From Alteromonas sp. KUL42 (GTDB lineage Bacteria; Pseudomonadota; Gammaproteobacteria; Enterobacterales; Alteromonadaceae), in the NCBI RefSeq assembly GCF_006538325.1, contig NZ_BJKK01000003.1, forward strand, positions 372,001 through 436,000: 64,000 nucleotides of DNA. The letters are read 5' to 3'. This document shows positions 36,473-46,812 of this stretch, in pieces. Each line of letters opens with the position of its first letter. Position 1 is the first letter of the stretch. The translations under genes and the position numbers were made by a program. The notes beneath the pieces were generated by a model, which saw only the letters and a program-made list of their open reading frames with translations, was not told where the DNA came from and searched no databases.

Positions 36473-36922
36473 TTGAGTGAGCAAACCTTATGCTGGATGC
36501 ATGACAATCCCTTTGTTCTAGAATGGCAGATAGATGAAACTCATATCGATCATTATGAGCATGTAAACAATGTGGCTTATGTAGCACAAGTAGAAAAGTT
36601 ATCATGGGCGCATTCTAATAGCTTAGGATTACATTTTTCGGATTACAAAACGCTAAACAGAGCCATGGTGATTAAGCGCCATGAGCTAAATTATAACCTT
36701 CCCACGCACTTAGGAGACAAATTACTTTGTGCAACATGGATCATTCATTGCGACAGTAAGCTAACACTTAAGCGCCAGTTTCAGTTTATTTGCCCCAAGC
36801 GCAACAAGACAGTATTCGATGCCATTACAACTTTTGTTTGTGTGAGCCTTGATAAAGGCGCACCAAAGCGTATGCCTGTTGAGTTTTCCGACATTTATGG
36901 CAAAGCCAGCATTGCATTGTAG
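36473..36922 (+). CDS. Hotdog-fold acyl-CoA thioesterase
   Basis: The 149-residue single-domain 4HBT protein has the helix signature HIDHYEHVNNVAYVAQVEKL near residue 25, like YbgC/FadM-type thioesterases, except that the usual DxxxHVNN aspartate region reads HIDHYEHVNN. It probably hydrolyses acyl-CoA in the cytoplasm. It starts at TTG with AAGGA eight bases upstream. The next gene begins 12 bp downstream and is likely cotranscribed. Confidence 0.85.
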   Translation: MSEQTLCWMHDNPFVLEWQIDETHIDHYEHVNNVAYVAQVEKLSWAHSNSLGLHFSDYKTLNRAMVIKRHELNYNLPTHLGDKLLCATWIIHCDSKLTLKRQFQFICPKRNKTVFDAITTFVCVSLDKGAPKRMPVEFSDIYGKASIAL

Positions 36923-36934
36923 ACAGATCACACT

Positions 36935-38077
36935 ATGAAAAATTGGCTGTTTTGGGGTTTAATCACGCTGCTGGCCTTATCACTAACAGGTAACCTTTAT
37001 CTGTGGAACGTCTTATCTCGTTATAATGTTGCCGACAATACCCTTCCAGCAACCAATGATTCACAGATACAACCCGTTATATATCCCAACCAAGTATCAT
37101 CTATAAAAGATAAGCCAAACTTATCGCATACAACGAGTACAGAAAATACAGCCTCCTCTTTGACAGATATTACTATTGACGCGTTGGCAGAGATGCTACA
37201 AGCAGGCGACTTTCAAAATCTTTCCAGCGCCCTTTCGTACCAGTTGAAACAAAGTCCACTCAACGAAAAATTGCTGCTAATTGAAGCCGAACTTATTCGC
37301 CAAACACAACCGTTATCCAGTGCGCTTATCCATTATTATGATTTGGCTGACCTCCCGCTTTCTAGAGGTGCTTTAAACGAGATTAATCGCAAAATAGATA
37401 ACCTCTACCAACAAGCACAAATGCAACTTCGCAACGACAATCAGTGGGAATTAGTTGCCAAATTAAACGAGCCTTTATATCAGCGGCTCCCAGAAGCTAG
37501 AACGTTCGCGCTAAATTTAGCCGAAGCTTATGCGTATCAGGAAAAATTGACCCTGATGGAAGATACTCTTGCATCGCTGCCGTTTGAAGATAGTGCCGCA
37601 CAAGCGCTGCGTGATTTAGCCTACTCCAACAGTAAAGCGCCAAGCGAGACTAACGTTGATGAGGCTCAAATAGACAACACCAATGTACAAGAAACCCGTG
37701 TCGCGTTGGCAAAACACGGAGACCAATACCGCGTAAGTGCTCAAGCGCTTAATCAGAAGATCACCATGATTTTAGACACCGGTGCTAGCACAACGGCTAT
37801 TTCATCAGCGTTGTACATGCGACTTAAGAAAGCGCAGCGATTAAAGTTCACCGGTAATTTTACTGTGAATACTGCATCGGGAAGTATTGAAGCACCGTTA
37901 ATACAAATCCCTGCATTCTATTTTGCCGGTTATACCTTTACCGACTTGTCAGCTATTGTTTTACCTGAAGGGGCGCTGCCATATACCGATGGGTTGTTAG
38001 GGATGAATGTACTTGAGCCTTTTGATTTTTCGATACTGCCCCAAGAAAGCATATTAGTGTTAAGAGAAAGGCCCTAA
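36935..38077 (+). CDS. Membrane-anchored retropepsin-like aspartic protease
   Basis: The 380-residue protein has an N-terminal membrane anchor (about 5-25), a long helical TPR-like periplasmic region (about 70-240), and a C-terminal retropepsin-like domain with the single active motif ILDTGASTTAIS (Asp near 281) and DGLLGMNVLEPFDF as the flap-side hydrophobic Gly motif. Such single-domain aspartic proteases must dimerise to be active. A target cannot be named. It is the last gene of its cluster and is followed by a strong terminator. Confidence 0.87.
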   Translation: MKNWLFWGLITLLALSLTGNLYLWNVLSRYNVADNTLPATNDSQIQPVIYPNQVSSIKDKPNLSHTTSTENTASSLTDITIDALAEMLQAGDFQNLSSALSYQLKQSPLNEKLLLIEAELIRQTQPLSSALIHYYDLADLPLSRGALNEINRKIDNLYQQAQMQLRNDNQWELVAKLNEPLYQRLPEARTFALNLAEAYAYQEKLTLMEDTLASLPFEDSAAQALRDLAYSNSKAPSETNVDEAQIDNTNVQETRVALAKHGDQYRVSAQALNQKITMILDTGASTTAISSALYMRLKKAQRLKFTGNFTVNTASGSIEAPLIQIPAFYFAGYTFTDLSAIVLPEGALPYTDGLLGMNVLEPFDFSILPQESILVLRERP

Positions 38078-38105
38078 AGCCTGTTGATTTTCGCTCTAAA
38101 AATAA

Positions 38106-38130
38106 AAAAGGAGCGATAATCGCTCCTTTT
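38106..38130. terminator. Bidirectional terminator between retropepsin gene and fadH
   Basis: An 11-bp perfect stem (38106-38116 with 38120-38130) and a 3-base loop, with A-run and T-run at the ends, between convergent genes. Confidence 0.85.
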
Positions 38131-38176
38131 ATAGTTTATGTTTCAGCGTATAGACGCATTAACCACTAACGCTATT

Positions 38177-40234
<2,058 letters not shown>

Positions 40235-40305
40235 TTAGTCCTGAAATAAAATGGTTAAAGCAATAGGGCCTGTTTACCTATTAAAATGCTATGACTTCAG
40301 TTTTT

Positions 40306-41145
40306 TTAACGGCGCCGTGTAGCGGCGGAAAATCGGGTAATGTTTTGTTTTTGTGATTCCATGGCTTTAAATACGTCTTCCATTTGGAACATACCGGCTT
40401 GCCACGTTGCCATATAGGTCAAACTTTCTGCTACTGTGTGCTCCACCGCATAGTTAATCATAGTCTTTGTACCTGATACCGCGAGTGGCGAGTTTGCAGC
40501 GATTTGCTGAGCAAGACGCATTACTGCATCCATCATGGCGCAGTGATCATCAAAAACCTGATTTACAAAGCCCAACTGGCGCGCTTCTTCAGCGTCAAAG
40601 TTACGCCCTGTATAAGCCAATTCTTTAACCACACCAATAGGAATGAGCTTCGGCAAACGCTGGAGCGTGCCCACATCGGCGGTCATGCCTAGTTGAGTTT
40701 CTTTAATGGTGAAAAAAGCGTCTTTGGTGCAATAGCGCATGTCACACGCACTTAATAAATCAACCGCACCACCGATTGCTCCACCTTGAACAGCACCAAT
40801 AACCGGCATACGTGCCTGCTCAATCGCGGTAAAACTATCTTGCAGCAGCATAACCATACGACGCATGCGTTCAGCTCGACGTGATGGATCGCCTTTAAAG
40901 TCTTCCTTCATATTTAAAAAGACCGATAAATCCATGCCAGCTGAAAAATGCTTACCGGTGGATGAAATAACAACAACACGCGCTTCACCAGCATCATCGA
41001 TGGCTCTTATTGCTGCGGGAAGTTCCGCCCAAAAATCAGGGTTCATGCTGTTCATTGCATCGGGGCGATTAAGTACGATGTGGGCTATATGCCCTTCTTG
41101 AGTTACTTCTAATGTAGAGTACTGCATGGTTTGCGCTGTCTCCAT
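40306..41145 (-). CDS. Crotonase/enoyl-CoA hydratase family protein
   Basis: The 279-residue protein has crotonase features: VLNRPDAMNSMN, the oxyanion hole segments FSAGMDLSVF and GAVQGGAIGGAVDLLSACD, and FFTIKETQLGMTADVGTLQR with a glutamate in the catalytic region and a later aspartate, like dienoyl-CoA isomerase-type members. The direct substrate is uncertain: enoyl-CoA hydratase or delta3,5-delta2,4-dienoyl-CoA isomerase, the latter fitting the adjacent fadH. It is divergent from a TetR gene with tandem operators between. Confidence 0.88.
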   Translation of the reverse strand: METAQTMQYSTLEVTQEGHIAHIVLNRPDAMNSMNPDFWAELPAAIRAIDDAGEARVVVISSTGKHFSAGMDLSVFLNMKEDFKGDPSRRAERMRRMVMLLQDSFTAIEQARMPVIGAVQGGAIGGAVDLLSACDMRYCTKDAFFTIKETQLGMTADVGTLQRLPKLIPIGVVKELAYTGRNFDAEEARQLGFVNQVFDDHCAMMDAVMRLAQQIAANSPLAVSGTKTMINYAVEHTVAESLTYMATWQAGMFQMEDVFKAMESQKQNITRFSAATRRR

Positions 41146-41174
41146 GATGTTTTCCTATTAACATTTTTGCAAAC

Positions 41175-41214
41175 TAGACACCGTCAAGATAAAAGGCTAT
41201 GTTGACACTGTCAA
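41175..41214. promoter_or_regulatory. Tandem TetR-type operator sites
   Basis: Two copies of a 13-bp palindromic word, TAGACACCGTCAA (41175-41187) and TTGACACTGTCAA (41202-41214), spaced 27 bp start to start. The second is a palindrome around its central base. Each is followed by GATAAAA. They lie between the crotonase start and the divergent TetR gene, as expected for local repression and autorepression. Confidence 0.7.
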
Positions 41215-41294
41215 GATAAAAAGTAATCTATCGAAAACGAAAGCGTGCTCCGAGCAAACGCTATTGATGTGTTTTCTACGATGTATTTTAGAGA

Positions 41295-41918
41295 ATGAGT
41301 ACCACAAGTATGACCAATGCAGTGCAAAGCTATCACCATGGTGATCTGAGAAGCGCACTTTTAGACGCCGCAGCTAAACGATTAGCAGAACATGGTGTAG
41401 ACAGTTTATCACTGAGAAAGTTAGCTGAAGATGCTGGCGTATCACGTACTGCACCCTATCACCACTTCAAAGACAAAAGTGCATTATTAAGTGCCATTGC
41501 AGCAAAAGGGTTTAGTGATTGGCATTCCACCGCTAAACGTATTTTCGACCAAGACCATATCAGCGCCGAGAACCGTTTTCGCGAATTCGTGCATGAGTAC
41601 ATAGGATACGCGGCAACTAATCCAGAGATGTATGAACTCATGTTTGGACGTACGCTTTGGCAAAACAATGCAGCGACGGATGATTTGAAAGATGTGGCAT
41701 TTCCCTGTTTTCAGTTTCAGGTCACTATGACGCGATACTGGCAATCAAAAGGCCTACTGCCCGACAATCAAGATGCACTGCGCTTGGCGCAAGTTACATG
41801 GGGGACATTACACGGTATTGCTCGATTACTGATTGATGGGATTTACGCCGACAGCAGTCACATCGATGAAATGTGTGACTGCGCCGCCGATTTATTTATG
41901 CGAACAGCAAAGGCTTAA
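41295..41918 (+). CDS. TetR/AcrR family regulator (likely fatty-acid-responsive)
   Basis: The 207-residue protein has an N-terminal TetR helix-turn-helix (about 15-60, with LRKLAEDAGVSRTAPYHHFKD) and a C-terminal ligand domain with WHS and MFGRTLWQ. It is transcribed away from the crotonase-fadH genes and is the obvious candidate to bind the 41175-41214 operators; an acyl-CoA effector is a guess from the neighbours. It overlaps the convergent GMC gene by four bases at the 3' end. Confidence 0.87.
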   Translation: MSTTSMTNAVQSYHHGDLRSALLDAAAKRLAEHGVDSLSLRKLAEDAGVSRTAPYHHFKDKSALLSAIAAKGFSDWHSTAKRIFDQDHISAENRFREFVHEYIGYAATNPEMYELMFGRTLWQNNAATDDLKDVAFPCFQFQVTMTRYWQSKGLLPDNQDALRLAQVTWGTLHGIARLLIDGIYADSSHIDEMCDCAADLFMRTAKA

Positions 41919-43561
41919 CTTGCCGACGCGATGGAAACAGGTTGCCCTTCGTGTGCCGCTTTTATGAATTCTGCTGCACGCTCTGCAATCATTATGGTAG
42001 GCGCGTTTGTATTACCGCCAATTAAGCTTGGCATTACTGACGCATCAACTACCCTCAAGCCTTTTATACCACGAACATTCAACTGATTGTCTACCACTGC
42101 CATTGGATCATCGTCACTGCCCATTTTACAGGTGCCAATAGGGTGATAAATGGTTTCAGCCCTTTCTCGCAAGAAGTCTAAGATATCTTCATCAGTTTCG
42201 GCTTCATCACCTGGGTAAAGCTCTTTCCCATTAAATTTCTCAAAATCAGGCGCGGCTAATATCTTACGAGCAATGCGCACCCCTTCAATCATCACTTTTT
42301 GATCTTCAGGAGCTGACAAATAGTTGGGTTCTATAAGCGCTTGGTCACCAGGGTGATTACTTTGCAAAGTAATACTGCCGCGACTTTTCGGATACAAACA
42401 GCAAACATGCAAGCCGTAGCCATATCCAAATGCCAACTGTCTTCCATGATCGTTCAAAATAGCAGGTAAGAAGTGGAACTGTATATCAGGACCTTGTTTA
42501 GCAAGACTTGAACTCACAAACCCACCCGCTTCAGCGATGTTGGAAGAGAAGATACCGTCGCGCTTAAATGCATAATCCGCAGTTGCTTTAACATAGGAAG
42601 GCAGTGCACCTAGGGCCACGGCATAACCTTCTCGTGCTTTACAGGTATACTGAACAATAGCGTCGAGATGGTCTTGCAAGTTCTGCCCTACGCCGGGTAA
42701 ATCTTGTTGAACAAAAATCCCCTTTTCTTCAAGTTCGGCACGTGGGCCAATACCCGACAACATGAGTAATTGTGGTGAGTTAATTGCGCCGCCGCACAAA
42801 ATGACTTCGCTTTTCGCAAAATAACGATTCACCGCGCCTTTCTCTCGCACTTGTACGCCTACCGCGCGACCCTCTTTAAGTATGACCTTTTCAGCAGCTA
42901 CTTTTGTTAAGACCGTTAAGTTGTTGCGATGTTTAGCTTGAGTTAAATACCCTTTTGCTGTTGAACAACGCTGACCATTCACTTGCGTTACATGGTAATA
43001 ACCCAAGCCCTCTCTATCGTCTCGGTTGAAGTCGTCAAGCTGTCGATACCCTGCGTACGATGCCGCATTTACAAAGGCATCTGACAACACACTGGTATGG
43101 CGCAGTTTGCTGACGTTTAGTGGACCGCCAGTGCCGTGGTATTCATCTGCACCACCTTCAAAATTCTCAGACCGTTTGAAGTAAGGCAATACATCTTCAA
43201 AAGACCATCCTGTCGCCCCTTCTTCATTTGCCCAGCGATCATAATCTTCTTGCTGACCTCGAATGTAACACATGGCGTTAACTGAGCTGCTTCCACCAAG
43301 GGTTTTACCACGTGGCCAAAACAATTCGCGGTCGTACATTTCTTTCTGTGGTGCAGTGTGATAACCCCAGCCGATACCTTCGAAACGGCTTAACAGCGAC
43401 AACCCAAAGGGAATATGAATAAGTGGGTTGGTATCTTTTGAACCGGCTTCAAGTAACAAAATATCAAGCGCAGGGTTTTCTGATAAACGCGTGGCAAGTA
43501 CTGCGCCGGCAGAGCCGCCACCTACGATAATGTAATCGTATTTACTTAGTACTTCACTCAT
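41915..43561 (-). CDS. GMC-family FAD-dependent alcohol/choline dehydrogenase
   Basis: The 548-residue flavoenzyme begins with the FAD motif YIIVGGGSAGAVLATRLSE, then the GMC signature segments GKTLGGSSSVNAMCYIRG and GAINSPQLLMLSGIG, and at the C-terminus YHPIGTCKMGSD, VVDASVMPSLIGGNTNAP with the catalytic histidine and asparagine. No signal peptide is seen. It is closest to choline dehydrogenase/AlkJ-like alcohol oxidases; betaine-pathway neighbours are absent, so long-chain alcohol oxidation is as likely. AAGGAG lies upstream of the ATG. Confidence 0.88.
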   Translation of the reverse strand: MSEVLSKYDYIIVGGGSAGAVLATRLSENPALDILLLEAGSKDTNPLIHIPFGLSLLSRFEGIGWGYHTAPQKEMYDRELFWPRGKTLGGSSSVNAMCYIRGQQEDYDRWANEEGATGWSFEDVLPYFKRSENFEGGADEYHGTGGPLNVSKLRHTSVLSDAFVNAASYAGYRQLDDFNRDDREGLGYYHVTQVNGQRCSTAKGYLTQAKHRNNLTVLTKVAAEKVILKEGRAVGVQVREKGAVNRYFAKSEVILCGGAINSPQLLMLSGIGPRAELEEKGIFVQQDLPGVGQNLQDHLDAIVQYTCKAREGYAVALGALPSYVKATADYAFKRDGIFSSNIAEAGGFVSSSLAKQGPDIQFHFLPAILNDHGRQLAFGYGYGLHVCCLYPKSRGSITLQSNHPGDQALIEPNYLSAPEDQKVMIEGVRIARKILAAPDFEKFNGKELYPGDEAETDEDILDFLRERAETIYHPIGTCKMGSDDDPMAVVDNQLNVRGIKGLRVVDASVMPSLIGGNTNAPTIMIAERAAEFIKAAHEGQPVSIASAS

Positions 43562-43761
43562 TTTGCTGGCTCCTTAGCACAGTTGAAAATGGATAACACA
43601 TTAGGTCGTAATGTTAACAAAACGTTGTGGTAGGACCAGATTACCAAATAAATAAACCCAGAGAAAAGATTTATATTGTAAGTTTTAAAAAACTCAATAG
43701 TCTTAGTAACCTAATCATTGTGCTTAATGTGTAAACTGATCGTCGAATTATGATAGAGAAA

Positions 43762-43803
43762 TCAAGCTACAGGACTCGAGGTACAGAACTCAAGCTACAG
43801 GAA
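43762..43803. repeat. Three 14-bp tandem repeats upstream of the 43865 gene
   Basis: Units at 43762-43775, 43776-43789 and 43790-43803 follow the pattern tc(a/g)ag(c/g)tacag(g/a)a. They lie 60 to 100 bp before the start codon and could be regulator sites or a neutral microrepeat. Confidence 0.6.
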
Positions 43804-43864
43804 TTAATGTTCAGTTCCCGCTTTTGCTTAACTCTGCTTTATTTACACTTAACAATTGCCTTGT

Positions 43865-44590
43865 ATGACTACTAGCTCGTTAACCCTAAACAACCGCATT
43901 AAACTATTCATCGCGCAATGGATGGTCAAGCTCGGCCGGTTAACTCATGACGACTTCACCAAAGCAGAATTACAAGCACTACTGAGTGATGTGTTTCCTT
44001 ATGTGTTTTCTCTAGATATACCCATTGGTACGGGCACGGTTAATGTGCTGGAAGGCAATATTACGTTCGATAATGAGAATAATCGCATAGGTATTCAATG
44101 TTTAGCGTCATTGAAAGTAGAAATAGCAAAAACCACCGTCTATCGCGCTCACGTAGTTATTGCGTTAAGTGCACAGCCTCATTACGACGTATCTGCCAAA
44201 ACGTTATACCTAACCAAACTTTCAACCGATGCAATCACACTGGTTAACGATGACTATGCCCTATTAAGAGATACGCAGTTTTTACTGACAAAATTATTCC
44301 CAAAACACGTAAATACGCTGTTTGGTGCGCCGCTAAAGTCGGCGTTATCATTATTTACCGCGGGCACATCAGATGTTGCTTCAAACTATTTGCAAGTTTA
44401 TCTGTCGGGTTCAAAACAAGCGGTGCTCGACTACCACAAGCCCAAAATCGACCTCGCCATTAAAACACACCTCACACAACAAGACTTGAGCCACACCATG
44501 CGTCACGAGCATTGGCGAGAACTTCTCTTTTCGCGATTGGGAAAAAGCGTAAGAGTGGAAGACAATGTGTTGCGCTTTTACTTAGTATAA
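43865..44590 (+). CDS. Hypothetical protein, DUF1439/BPI-like fold suspected
   Basis: The 241-residue protein has no clear signal peptide. Its layout (EVAK-type beta repeats, AQPHYDVSAKTLYLTKLSTD, and a C-terminal VRVEDNVLRFYLV strand) recalls the YceB/DUF1439 lipid-binding-like family, but the lipoprotein signal of that family is missing. I chose ATG 43865; a TTG at 43856 extends it by three residues. No ribosome site is obvious. The function is unknown; the surrounding lipid genes make an apolar ligand plausible. Confidence 0.55.
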   Translation: MTTSSLTLNNRIKLFIAQWMVKLGRLTHDDFTKAELQALLSDVFPYVFSLDIPIGTGTVNVLEGNITFDNENNRIGIQCLASLKVEIAKTTVYRAHVVIALSAQPHYDVSAKTLYLTKLSTDAITLVNDDYALLRDTQFLLTKLFPKHVNTLFGAPLKSALSLFTAGTSDVASNYLQVYLSGSKQAVLDYHKPKIDLAIKTHLTQQDLSHTMRHEHWRELLFSRLGKSVRVEDNVLRFYLV

Positions 44591-44669
44591 CGCCGTAAAT
44601 TATCGAGCTCGCTTCCACCCTACTGTCGCTCTGCGTCATTTAGCACTTTTTAGCCTTTATTAACGTGTT

Positions 44670-46109
44670 TTAATGATCGCTCACAATGGACACAGGAACG
44701 ACATCCACTTGCTCTCCAATGTCTTCAATGTTTAAGCGCGGATCATCCACACTGGCTTCCAACATATCAAACGCCTCGCTGACATACCGCGCCAATGGTT
44801 GTAGAGACTCTATATTTTTGTTGCAGCACACCAGCCCAACATTTGCTACACCAGCGTAGGTCATCAGTGTAATATTCACGCCCCCACCCGGAGTCATGGT
44901 TGATATGGGATAGCACCCAATAAGTTCGGCGTCTTTTAAATAACGACGGTCTTTCGGGCCAGGTACATTTGAGATAAGAATGTTAGCGATGGGCTTAACC
45001 ACACTAGATAGTTTCAACCATTCAAACACTAATGCCAACGACTGAATGGCAATGGTATATCCGCTAAACGCGGCTGGACGTGCATGCTGTGCAGCATGCT
45101 TTACAATACGGTGATTCACTACTATTTGACGCAATCGTAGGTAAGGGTCGGTCTCGCCATGAGCAAGTTGCACCGGCACAATTGCAATTTTATTACCCGT
45201 GGTTTTCTCACCAGGCTTACGCAAGTTTATCGGCATGTTAGTGAACAAGGCTTTCTTGAACACCTGACCATGGTCTTGCAAAAGCTTGTGAACACCAATA
45301 TCGAACGCACATAACAACACTTCATTTGCCGTAGAGCGAGTGCGCCTTGCCAGCGCCTTCACCCGAGTAAAATCCAAGTCCATCGTAGCGACCGCTCTTC
45401 CCGCTTTAACTTGCCCAGTAAGTACGGTTTTCGTTCCAGTAAAAGGCACCGGCATATAATGAGAATTGATGCGTATTATTTTCATGAAAATACGCAGAAA
45501 AATGACAAACAAATCGAATACGGTTTTTAAGCCATAGCCCACGTTTTCCAAACGCTTGTAAAAACTCACTGGATCACGTCTTCTGTGACGCAAACGCTTA
45601 ACGGCCCAAACTGGGGTGAAATGTGTATCATGTGAGTGAGAAACATACCCCGATTGAAACCAACGCACTAACGTTGCACCATCGCCGTACATGTGATGCA
45701 CTCTGGCATATATGGCAAATGTGTCGCTATTTTCATCGAATATAAAGTGATACTGCCAAAGGGGTTTATCTGGGTCGAGTCTTGATGCATGTAACCTTGC
45801 AACAAATCCATCCAAAGCCTCTCGATTGGTCACATCAGCCACGCGATGAATTTGAACATGATAGTCCATGTTGAGCTTTTTCACCGGTGAGAAGCCTACG
45901 GGGTAGCCTAAAACGGTTTTAACCGCGCAATTAAACGGGGACGTTGCGCGCGCGAAGCTTCGTATCTCTTGAAAAAGATTCGGCACATATTCCGTACTCT
46001 TTGCACCTTTAGGCATGGCAAGTATTTGTAAACATGCTACATGTTTGGGGTTTTCGTCAGATTCGGTTATCCAAAAAGACTTATCTAAGAAACTTAGCGT
46101 TTTTGCCAT
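44670..46109 (-). CDS. Wax ester synthase/diacylglycerol acyltransferase (WS/DGAT)
   Basis: Transfers acyl-CoA to fatty alcohol or diacylglycerol, forming storage wax esters or triacylglycerol. The 479-residue protein carries the catalytic HHMYGDG (138-144, canonical HHxxxDG), PLW at 116-118, and the late NVPGP segment (ISNVPGPKDRRYLKDAELIG). I chose the ATG at 46107-46109 because AAAGGAATAATA precedes it; a longer frame runs into the TetR gene. It begins 10 bp after the TetR gene and is likely under its control. Substrate preference is unknown. Confidence 0.9.
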   Translation of the reverse strand: MAKTLSFLDKSFWITESDENPKHVACLQILAMPKGAKSTEYVPNLFQEIRSFARATSPFNCAVKTVLGYPVGFSPVKKLNMDYHVQIHRVADVTNREALDGFVARLHASRLDPDKPLWQYHFIFDENSDTFAIYARVHHMYGDGATLVRWFQSGYVSHSHDTHFTPVWAVKRLRHRRRDPVSFYKRLENVGYGLKTVFDLFVIFLRIFMKIIRINSHYMPVPFTGTKTVLTGQVKAGRAVATMDLDFTRVKALARRTRSTANEVLLCAFDIGVHKLLQDHGQVFKKALFTNMPINLRKPGEKTTGNKIAIVPVQLAHGETDPYLRLRQIVVNHRIVKHAAQHARPAAFSGYTIAIQSLALVFEWLKLSSVVKPIANILISNVPGPKDRRYLKDAELIGCYPISTMTPGGGVNITLMTYAGVANVGLVCCNKNIESLQPLARYVSEAFDMLEASVDDPRLNIEDIGEQVDVVPVSIVSDH

Positions 46110-46119
46110 TATTATTCCT

Positions 46120-46785
46120 TTAAGCAAAGTCGAGTGGTGACTGGGTTGTAAAACCTTTCGCAAACTCTCGTGCGTTAAGCAATTGCGATATGAGCTTACG
46201 TTCTTCTTCATTCAACGCTAAACGCGGCAAAATAGTGACCATCATTAATGACAACGCATGGTATCGTTGCTGTTCGTCATTTAAGTGACTGTTCAATTCA
46301 TCGAATTGGCAAGACTGGGTAATAATTAATGAAATAATATCTACCAGTAGAGCGCGATCAGCCTGATTAGCCACAAGCACCTCACGCTTTGCCAGAGAGT
46401 CAAAAAGGTAGCTCACTTGCTGCTGCAAACTTGAAAGAATATTTTTTCGAGGACGAGAAATAGCGGGATACTTTTCGGCGAGATCGGCAGGACTGCGATA
46501 AAAGAATTGAAATAAATGAATACTGTCTATCAATAAATACAGATAGTAAATAATGTCCTCTGGGTGCAACGAATCTAATTTGTCCCGACGCAGTACTTTT
46601 TGCATTTGTTGCTCATGCATTTTCATTAATGCAACCACTAGGCTCTCCTTGCCTTTAAAATGGTAATACAAGTTACCAGGGCTAATATCCAATTCAATGG
46701 CAATATCTACACTGGTTACCGAATTCTCTCCGTGTTCATTGAACAGGGTTAATGCAGTAAGTAGGATCCGCTGCGCGGTTTTCAT
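46120..46785 (-). CDS. TetR/AcrR family regulator of the WS/DGAT operon
   Basis: The 221-residue protein has an N-terminal TetR HTH (VDIAIELDISPGNLYYHFKG) and a helical ligand-binding C-terminal part ending in EFAKGFTTQSPLDFA. It lies between a DUF445 membrane protein gene (27 bp upstream) and the WS/DGAT gene (10 bp downstream) on the same strand, so it probably regulates the operon that contains it. No clear operator was found in the short gap. Confidence 0.88.
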   Translation of the reverse strand: MKTAQRILLTALTLFNEHGENSVTSVDIAIELDISPGNLYYHFKGKESLVVALMKMHEQQMQKVLRRDKLDSLHPEDIIYYLYLLIDSIHLFQFFYRSPADLAEKYPAISRPRKNILSSLQQQVSYLFDSLAKREVLVANQADRALLVDIISLIITQSCQFDELNSHLNDEQQRYHALSLMMVTILPRLALNEEERKLISQLLNAREFAKGFTTQSPLDFA

Positions 46786-46812
46786 TAATCAACACACCTT
46801 TAAAATTACCCG

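Noticed and set aside
46110-46211. Longer start for the WS/DGAT gene
   Set aside because: The extra residues fall inside the TetR gene, while the ATG at 46109 has a good AAGG and matches the family's N-terminus.
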